Shown here: in pieces, positions 15,809-21,290 of the stretch
Layout of the letters: each line of letters opens with the position of its first letter
How positions within the stretch are numbered: position 1 is the first letter of the stretch
From: Bacteroidota bacterium
GTDB taxonomy: Bacteria > Bacteroidota > Bacteroidia > Bacteroidales > SKPS01
Direction: 5' to 3'
Assembly (NCBI GenBank): GCA_022709695.1
Contig: JAKLII010000009.1
Span: forward strand, 108,925-172,924
DNA: 64,000 bases
Made by a program: the position numbers and the translations under genes
The notes under the pieces: generated by a model
What the model was told of the DNA's origin: nothing
The model's database searches: none
Seen by the model: only the letters and a program-made list of their open reading frames with translations

Positions 15809-16738
15809 CTATTCAAAAAGCTTAGACCAAGTTCCTGAATCTCTATTAGCATCTGCATTATTCATTCTCCTACTAATCTGAGATAATGAATCAGAAACCA
15901 TCCGACGATTTGTACTACTTCGTGCACCCAAATAGTCATCAACATGTCTTGATTGACCTGTTGAATCTGAAATAGGGTTCATTACCATTTTTGAAGCTTC
16001 ACTGAAAAAATGCTTTAACATAGCCTTTGTTTGGATGGGGCCTGTATAATTTTTAAAGACTTCTATAGCTAATGATTCAGTATGATAACCTGATAATTTT
16101 CGTGATTCTGGCAAAGTGGAAATTATTGATTTGGCTAATTTCACAACTGGAACAACTTTATTACCATTAGCTTTATTTATGGAAGTTAATTTTTCAGCAA
16201 ATTGGCTTGGTTTTACAACATTTGACCAATAATTTGAGCCATCTGAAGCTGCAATTTTATAACCAGTGGCTGTTTTTATTGCAGGTAAGATTTGGATTTC
16301 TCTTCCATCTGAATATTTAACGGTTACTGCTAAATTTCCAGTTGATATTTTAGTATTAGGCAATCTTTGTTGTAGTCGTTCGGCAAAATAGGACAAAACC
16401 TCGTGTGGTGTTTTTTCTGAAAGTTCACCACTATTAAGTATTGCTAATGAATCAACATCACTTAAACCATCTACATATGTATGTTTATTTACAGACCCTC
16501 CAAAAACTAGGTCTATAAATCCATCAATATCGGATTCAATTGCTTTTTGTATTGTTTCTAAACGTTTGTTAATTTCCTCAACAGGTCTATTGTTAACATC
16601 GGTTAGAATATCGTTTAAATTATTATTTACTTCCGAATCATATGATTTATCAAGAGAATCTTGTTCTGCTTCTCTAATTCTGTTAGCAGATTCGCTTGGA
16701 TTCGAATATGAACTAAAACTACCACCTGAACCGCCCAT
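15809..16738 (-). CDS. CD-NTase (SMODS nucleotidyltransferase), signal-generating enzyme of type IV CBASS
   Basis: A 309-residue polymerase-beta-like nucleotidyltransferase. The active-site motif GGS (80-82) is followed by LSDVDSLAI with metal-binding Asp94 and Asp96. The third position, usually Asp in a strand before P-A, reads REIQILPA here, with Gln149 where a carboxylate is expected. After residue 200 comes the helical domain of OAS-like enzymes. The product should be a cyclic di- or trinucleotide. The N-terminus is MGGSGGSF, an exposed glycine-rich start. It begins directly after the TGT-like stop and is followed by the SLATT effector gene, the usual pairing of sensor and effector. Confidence 0.9.
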   Translation of the reverse strand: MGGSGGSFSSYSNPSESANRIREAEQDSLDKSYDSEVNNNLNDILTDVNNRPVEEINKRLETIQKAIESDIDGFIDLVFGGSVNKHTYVDGLSDVDSLAILNSGELSEKTPHEVLSYFAERLQQRLPNTKISTGNLAVTVKYSDGREIQILPAIKTATGYKIAASDGSNYWSNVVKPSQFAEKLTSINKANGNKVVPVVKLAKSIISTLPESRKLSGYHTESLAIEVFKNYTGPIQTKAMLKHFFSEASKMVMNPISDSTGQSRHVDDYLGARSSTNRRMVSDSLSQISRRMNNADANRDSGTWSKLFE

Positions 16739-16739
16739 A

Positions 16740-17750
16740 TTAAAGTTTTTTTATTGTGTTTTGTACTATTTCATCAATCATTTTACCAAATCCATTCCCG
16801 ACAAATTTGTCAAATATACTGTAATCCTTATTTTGAGAGAAATTCAATAATATATTTTTTAATGACTCTAATTGATAAATATTATCCTTAATTGTCCTCA
16901 TTCGAATTTCATTATCAGTTAAGTATACGTTTTCGATACTTTTCATAATATTGGAATTATTAATGTAGGAAGCACAACAGTTATAATAATCATACTTAAG
17001 CCAAGATAATCCATCAAAAACCTCAGCTCCCATTATAAAATAAAGAATTACAGAAAGTGGGTCTAAGGAACCAAAAACATGAATAGGTGATTTTATATTA
17101 TTTTCATCCAATATCTTTCTGAGTAGAAAGATATTTTTCATTCTAGCAAAATATGAATCTCCAAGTTCCTTTTCTGTCACACCAATTATATTAAAACTTT
17201 CAAAGCTTTTTGTGTGTTTAATAACTTCATCTATATCAATAAAGGTAGATTCAACATCTATAGGCTTAATCAAAAAATCGGATAAAAATTGTGTTTTTGA
17301 TTTAAAAAATTCTTTTGCATTCTCAACTTGCTTTTCAATAGGGATTTTTAATTCCACAGCATCATAACTTACAACAATTGCAGGATATAACTCAGTCCAA
17401 GAATCAATTACATCATTAAACAAATTGATATTCCATTCTTTTTTTGACCTATCATACTTTCTTGTTTCAGACAAATCAAAAATATTTGAAGTCTCATACC
17501 CTCCACTATCAATGACTGTTAATTGAGTTGGATTCAATTCCATAACATCTAGCATATGTCCGTAATATATGTCATAAGCACTTAATAATTGAGTCTCATA
17601 AATGAATTCTTTAGCAAAAAGCATGGTGTTACATAACTCTGATTTACCATCATGCATCGCAAAGCCTTTACTTGAATATGATGGGATAAGAAGTGGAGTT
17701 GAAACTTCTATACCTAATGGATGTTTTAAAATGGTAGTTTTAGGATTCAT
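16740..17750 (-). CDS. TGT-like (tRNA-guanine transglycosylase family) protein, type IV CBASS ancillary (Cap10-like)
   Basis: A 336-residue TIM-barrel protein of the TGT superfamily. Asp81 in DSGGYE aligns with the general-acid Asp of TGT (DSGGFQ), and Asp246 in VFDGLSW aligns with the nucleophile Asp in MFDCVLPTR, so base exchange chemistry may be kept. The CxCxxC...H zinc site of housekeeping TGT is not visible and the C-terminus diverges. It overlaps the queC-like gene by 11 nt and is one base from the CD-NTase gene, so it is a part of the defence operon and not of queuosine synthesis. DpdA-like DNA modification is an alternative, but the other dpd genes are missing. Confidence 0.85.
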   Translation of the reverse strand: MNPKTTILKHPLGIEVSTPLLIPSYSSKGFAMHDGKSELCNTMLFAKEFIYETQLLSAYDIYYGHMLDVMELNPTQLTVIDSGGYETSNIFDLSETRKYDRSKKEWNINLFNDVIDSWTELYPAIVVSYDAVELKIPIEKQVENAKEFFKSKTQFLSDFLIKPIDVESTFIDIDEVIKHTKSFESFNIIGVTEKELGDSYFARMKNIFLLRKILDENNIKSPIHVFGSLDPLSVILYFIMGAEVFDGLSWLKYDYYNCCASYINNSNIMKSIENVYLTDNEIRMRTIKDNIYQLESLKNILLNFSQNKDYSIFDKFVGNGFGKMIDEIVQNTIKKL

Positions 17751-18309
17751 ATTGTAATTTTTTAATATCCAAACATGTTAAACACTTTCCACAAGGTCTT
17801 TCTCCACCTAGTTCACAACTATATGTGAGTTCTACAGGAATATTTGTCTTAAGAAAGTAGTTGAAGATTTCTTTTTTGTTCATATTTAAGAATGGGCAGT
17901 CAAGAATTATATTTCCTCTAGTATATAAGTCTAGCATACGTTGATTTAAGTCCACAAATTTTGTGGAACAATCAGGATAATTTGTTCCAGAATGAATTCC
18001 CAATGATATTATTCCCTGAGTGAAAGGAAAGCTACTCAATGAAACAGCAAATAATAATAAATTACGACCTTGAATATATCCCTCTTTTAAATCAAGATTT
18101 ATTTTTGATTTAATTTTTACAATTTCAATTCCCAAAACTTTTGACAATTTATCGACCGCAATACTTTCTTGATAAGCTGCAGGTTGACCATAATCAACAA
18201 ATAATCCAATGACATTAAAATTAAGTTTCTGATAATAATAAATGCATGAAGTAGAGTCAATTCCACCACTGAAAAGAACTAGAACATTTTTATTTAATTT
18301 TTCTTTCAT
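17740..18309 (-). CDS. QueC-like ATP-dependent amidotransferase-type enzyme, type IV CBASS ancillary (Cap9-like)
   Basis: A 189-residue protein with the PP-loop SGGIDS at 14-19 and the complete QueC-type zinc motif near the C-terminus, Cys165, Cys173, Cys176 and Cys179 (C-x7-C-x2-C-x2-C in SCELGGERPCGKCLTC). QueC makes 7-cyano-7-deazaguanine from 7-carboxy-7-deazaguanine. No queD, queE or folE is near, so the enzyme likely takes a precursor from the host. First gene of the operon, with the cassette boundary repeat at 18372-18385 upstream. QatC of the qatABCD system is also QueC-like, but the rest of that system is absent here. Confidence 0.9.
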   Translation of the reverse strand: MKEKLNKNVLVLFSGGIDSTSCIYYYQKLNFNVIGLFVDYGQPAAYQESIAVDKLSKVLGIEIVKIKSKINLDLKEGYIQGRNLLLFAVSLSSFPFTQGIISLGIHSGTNYPDCSTKFVDLNQRMLDLYTRGNIILDCPFLNMNKKEIFNYFLKTNIPVELTYSCELGGERPCGKCLTCLDIKKLQYES

Positions 18310-18371
18310 CGTTTGGGTTTGTGCGTTGGCTTTTATTGTTTAGTATTTAACTTGTTGCACTGTCTTTCTAA

Positions 18372-18502
18372 GCATGAAACACAACTCATTTATATACGTA
18401 CCTCAATCACCACCACAGGTTGGTATACCTTCCCACACAAGGCATGGCTAGCCCAACTTTTTTATGAATATCCCAACCTTTTATGTCGCTCTATAAGTAC
18501 GT
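18372..18502 (-). promoter_or_regulatory. Possible 5' boundary of CBASS cassette and attI-like zone next to the recombinase
   Basis: GCATGAAACACAAC (18372-18385) is the inverted partner of 14475-14489. Unlike the other junctions, the 117 bases between it and the recombinase stop contain no pair of 19-nt arms; only a weak AGGTTGG/CCCAACC pairing (about 18417 and 18468) is seen. A structure-poor junction next to the recombinase is what an attI-like primary site would look like, but this is inference. Confidence 0.4.
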
Positions 18503-19663
18503 CTATTTGTCAAGGTCATCGAAGGGGGAGCGGATTTTCTTTAGCTGTTTTGAGGATACATGGGTGTAAATCTCCGTCGTTTTGCTGCTTTTGTGCCCAA
18601 GTAACTCCTGAATGTACCTTAAATCGGTTCCGCTTTCCAGTAAATGCGTTGCATAACTGTGCCGTAACCAATGCAAGGTAACAGGTTTCCGGTTCCCAGC
18701 CAAAGATAAAGCATTCTTCAACACTTTTGCAAGTGATTCTGCAGAATATTTTTCACCCGCCTTCTGCCCCTCAAAGAGCCACACCTTCGGCCGGTACCCT
18801 TTGTAGTATTCCCTCAGCATCTCTATGATCCGTTCCGGTAACGGTGCCACCCGGTCCTTCCTCCCCTTACCCTGCCTGATGATCAGCAAACCCCGCTTTG
18901 AATCTACATCCGCAGGCTTAAGGTTCAACAGCTCACTGCGGCGTAAACCACAGGCGTAGATCAGACTCAGCATCGCTTTGTGTTTTGGGTTTGACAATGC
19001 GTCCAGAATCGCCTTTACCTCCTCTTTGCTTAGCACATTCGGTAGTTTGTGCTCGCTACGTGGGCGCTCCAGCTTCTCAATATCAATCCTTGCCCGGATG
19101 ATCTCCCTATAAAATAGTTTCATGGCATTCACCGCCTGGTTCTGCATCGCGAAGCTATAGCCGTTGCCGATGATGTATTCGTGAACGTAATGCACCATAT
19201 CATCATTGCAAGCCTCCGCCGCCGGTCTTGGCTGCAGAAATGCCAGAAAACCTGAAATGGCATCGGCATAGGTTTTCACCGTCGATGCACTGTAACGTTT
19301 GTGCTCCATCCAGACGCGGAAATGTTTCACATGGCTCACGTTCTCATCATTGAGTAGTTTGCGCTCAGTTCTGGCTGGCGGTTTTCCGGCATCCGGCTCT
19401 GATATTCTGCGTTGCAATGGCTTTGGCAACGGAAGCAACTCCCGGTAGTTTACCATCGCTACCGGCCTCATGGCCTCCGTAAAGGATTTGTAATCAAATC
19501 CTTTGGCATCGGTGTACCAGTATTTAGTGTCAGCGTTGTACCGGGCAATACCTAAAGTCTTCAGGTGTTCAACCAATTCACGCTGGTACCTGAAATGCAT
19601 GGTAATTACGTCGCGGTGGTGCTCTGTACCCCGCCGTAAGGTAATCCATGGCAGCTTTTTCAT
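18503..19663 (-). CDS. Tyrosine recombinase / integrase (XerC/D-like, Bacteroidota type)
   Basis: A 386-residue tyrosine recombinase. Residues 1-105 are an extra N-terminal domain, about 107-195 the core-binding SAM-like domain, and about 205-386 the catalytic domain with Arg241 (ACGLRRSEL), Lys266 (RQGKGRKD), His331-x-x-Arg334 (HWLRHS), His357 (LGHKSS) and nucleophile Tyr366 (EIYTHV). The C-terminus KIRSPFDDL resembles that of integron integrases, but the stretch from Arg241 to His331 is 90 residues, without the additional helix region that defines IntI. Its stop adjoins the cassette array and its GC content resembles the chromosome, not the cassettes. It is the best candidate for moving the cassettes. 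Confidence 0.9.
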   Translation of the reverse strand: MKKLPWITLRRGTEHHRDVITMHFRYQRELVEHLKTLGIARYNADTKYWYTDAKGFDYKSFTEAMRPVAMVNYRELLPLPKPLQRRISEPDAGKPPARTERKLLNDENVSHVKHFRVWMEHKRYSASTVKTYADAISGFLAFLQPRPAAEACNDDMVHYVHEYIIGNGYSFAMQNQAVNAMKLFYREIIRARIDIEKLERPRSEHKLPNVLSKEEVKAILDALSNPKHKAMLSLIYACGLRRSELLNLKPADVDSKRGLLIIRQGKGRKDRVAPLPERIIEMLREYYKGYRPKVWLFEGQKAGEKYSAESLAKVLKNALSLAGNRKPVTLHWLRHSYATHLLESGTDLRYIQELLGHKSSKTTEIYTHVSSKQLKKIRSPFDDLDK

Positions 19664-19848
19664 AGAGGTTCATTTTCCGTATAGTTGATTGAAACACGGA
19701 AAAAGGAGAGGAATGAGTAATGAGTTATAAGTTATGAATTATGAGTGTTTTAACCCCGCTTTCGTGGTGATATGGTTACAGCAGAAGGCGGTAAAAAGCC
19801 AATAGCTAAAAGCCAACAGCCAAACAACCCTTCTGCGTTTGCCAAACC

Positions 19849-19995
19849 AAACCTTATCACAATAATAACCTTAGTAGCCAATGGGTTCACGTACAAATCA
19901 TTAACCTTATTACCTTATTGGGTTGTATAAGGTAATAAGGTTGGAGTGTCCCCGGCCGCCAACGTGCTACTAAGGTTAATGGCAGGATAAGGTTT
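19849..19995. repeat. Nested palindrome element, right copy (147 nt)
   Basis: Same three nested stems as at 3418-3564: outer arms 19849-19857 and 19987-19995, inner perfect 15-bp stem 19903-19917 with 19928-19942. Bases 19865-19995 match 3434-3564 except one C/T change. Orientation is the same as the left copy. It lies 185 nt outside the start codon of the recombinase gene. Confidence 0.9.
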
Positions 19996-20107
19996 GTTAT
20001 TGCCGGGGATTAAACTCTATACCCCTAAACCTCTCTACATCTAAACAAATAAACATCTAAACAATTACATCCTTCGGTTGAAAATTTGTTGATAAAATCA
20101 CTTCGCA

Positions 20108-20121
20108 CTAAACCGTTTTAG
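20108..20121 (+). promoter_or_regulatory. Candidate LacI-family operator
   Basis: CTAAACCGTTTTAG is a 14-bp palindrome with one mismatched pair and a central CG, the pattern bound by LacI/GalR regulators. It lies 108 nt before the lacI-type start codon and 12 nt before the -7 candidate, which fits autoregulation. Confidence 0.4.
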
Positions 20122-20132
20122 CGAAAAATTTG

Positions 20133-20140
20133 TATTTTTG
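20133..20140 (+). promoter_or_regulatory. Candidate Bacteroidota -7 box (TATTTTTG)
   Basis: TATTTTTG fits the Bacteroidota -7 consensus TAnnTTTG. No good -33 TTTG lies at 19-20 nt upstream, so a regulated promoter overlapped by the operator at 20108 is possible. Confidence 0.4.
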
Positions 20141-20228
20141 CAGCTAAAATTTAGATTGACGGTTTGCGCGTAATCGAAAAAATCTTGTTCTCTCGTTGAA
20201 TATCATTATCTTATAAAACACATATCGC

Positions 20229-21269
20229 ATGAAAAGAGTATCGCTGGCCGATGTAGCCAATGACCTGAAAGTGTCGAAAACCCTGGTGTCGCTGGTGCTC
20301 AACCAGAAAGGCGACCAGCATGGCATCAGCAAGCAGACCCAGGCACGGGTGCTTGCCAAGGCCGAAGAGCTGAATTATTTCCCCAACCAGATGGCCCGGG
20401 GACTGCGCATGGGTAAATCGGGCACCATCGGGCTTATTGTGGCCGATATCGCCAACCCGTTCTATGCCACCATCGCCCGCAAAATAGAGGACGAAACCAA
20501 CAAGGCGGGCTACAACCTCATCATCTGCAGCTCCGACGAAAAGGATGAAAAGGAGCTGCGGCTGCTGAAGATGCTGCGCGACCGGCAGGTAGACGGGCTC
20601 ATCGTATCCTCCACCCTGCAACGCCCCAACGCCCTGGCCGACCTCAAAAGGCTGGGGTACCCCATCGTGCTCATCGACCGTGCCATCCCCAGGCTCGATG
20701 TGCCTGCCGTGCTGGTTGATAACTACCAGGGTGCCTTCAACCTCACGAAACATCTTATTGACCTGGGCCACAAAAGGATCGGGCACCTCTCCCTCAGCCC
20801 TGTACACATCAGCACCCTTCGTGACAGGCTCAAAGGGTACAAAGACGCCCTGAAGGCTGCAGGGATCAAACATCAGAGCTCATGGATCCTGAACATCCCG
20901 TTCGACGACGTGCGGGGCACCGTGGAGAAGGAACTGCCCGCCATGATCGGTGGCAAAAAAGGGGTCACCGCCCTCTTCACCGCCAACAACAACATCGCAG
21001 TGTCGGCGCTGGAGGTGATCCGGAACATGGGGCTGAACATCCCGCATGATATGGCTTTCTGCTCCTTCGACGACATCGACCTGTTCAGGCTGATGGATCC
21101 CCCCATCACCGCCTGTGCCCAGCCCCGCGAAGAGATCGCCATAGAATCGGTAAAGCTTCTGAAAGACCTCATTAAAAAGGTGGGCAACGGAGAGGCTGCT
21201 TCGGCCGATAACCTGGTGCTGAGCACCACCCTGCGGCTCCGCCCTTCAACCCTCAACGGAAATCAATAA
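20229..21269 (+). CDS. LacI/GalR-family transcription regulator
   Basis: A 346-residue regulator. The N-terminal HTH (1-25, SLADVANDLKVSKTLVSLVLN) and hinge helix (about 45-60, NQMARGLRMGKS) are typical, followed by the periplasmic-binding-protein-like effector domain (about 62-340). It stands first in the run with GH92, GH20, sugar kinase and transglutaminase-like genes, 21 nt before the GH92 start, and so is likely their local regulator sensing a sugar released from N-glycan-like substrates. A candidate operator lies upstream of it at 20108. Confidence 0.9.
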   Translation: MKRVSLADVANDLKVSKTLVSLVLNQKGDQHGISKQTQARVLAKAEELNYFPNQMARGLRMGKSGTIGLIVADIANPFYATIARKIEDETNKAGYNLIICSSDEKDEKELRLLKMLRDRQVDGLIVSSTLQRPNALADLKRLGYPIVLIDRAIPRLDVPAVLVDNYQGAFNLTKHLIDLGHKRIGHLSLSPVHISTLRDRLKGYKDALKAAGIKHQSSWILNIPFDDVRGTVEKELPAMIGGKKGVTALFTANNNIAVSALEVIRNMGLNIPHDMAFCSFDDIDLFRLMDPPITACAQPREEIAIESVKLLKDLIKKVGNGEAASADNLVLSTTLRLRPSTLNGNQ

Positions 21270-21290
21270 CCTGCAAACCACCATACTGCC

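Larger units (their letters stand above)
19664..20228. other. Intergenic region with right nested palindrome and lacI promoter area
   Basis: No gene. From left: leader of the recombinase gene, an AAAAGCCAA-type repeat tract (19790-19830), the nested palindrome (19849-19995), a CTAAACA-type tract near 20025-20065, and the probable promoter and operator of the LacI-type gene (20108-20140). Confidence 0.6.

Noticed and set aside
16740..18309. Queuosine or preQ0 biosynthesis operon
   Set aside because: QueC and TGT-like genes are present, but folE, queD and queE are not, and the genes overlap or abut a CD-NTase gene; type IV CBASS explains them better.
16740..18309. qatABCD or dpd DNA-modification system
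   Set aside because: Only a QueC-like and a TGT-like gene are shared with these systems; the QatA ATPase, QatB and QatD nuclease and the other Dpd proteins are missing.
18503..19663. Calling the recombinase a true integron integrase (IntI)
   Set aside because: Catalytic residues and C-terminus are similar, but the spacing between Arg241 and the HxxR motif leaves no room for the IntI-specific helix, so I call it only tyrosine recombinase.
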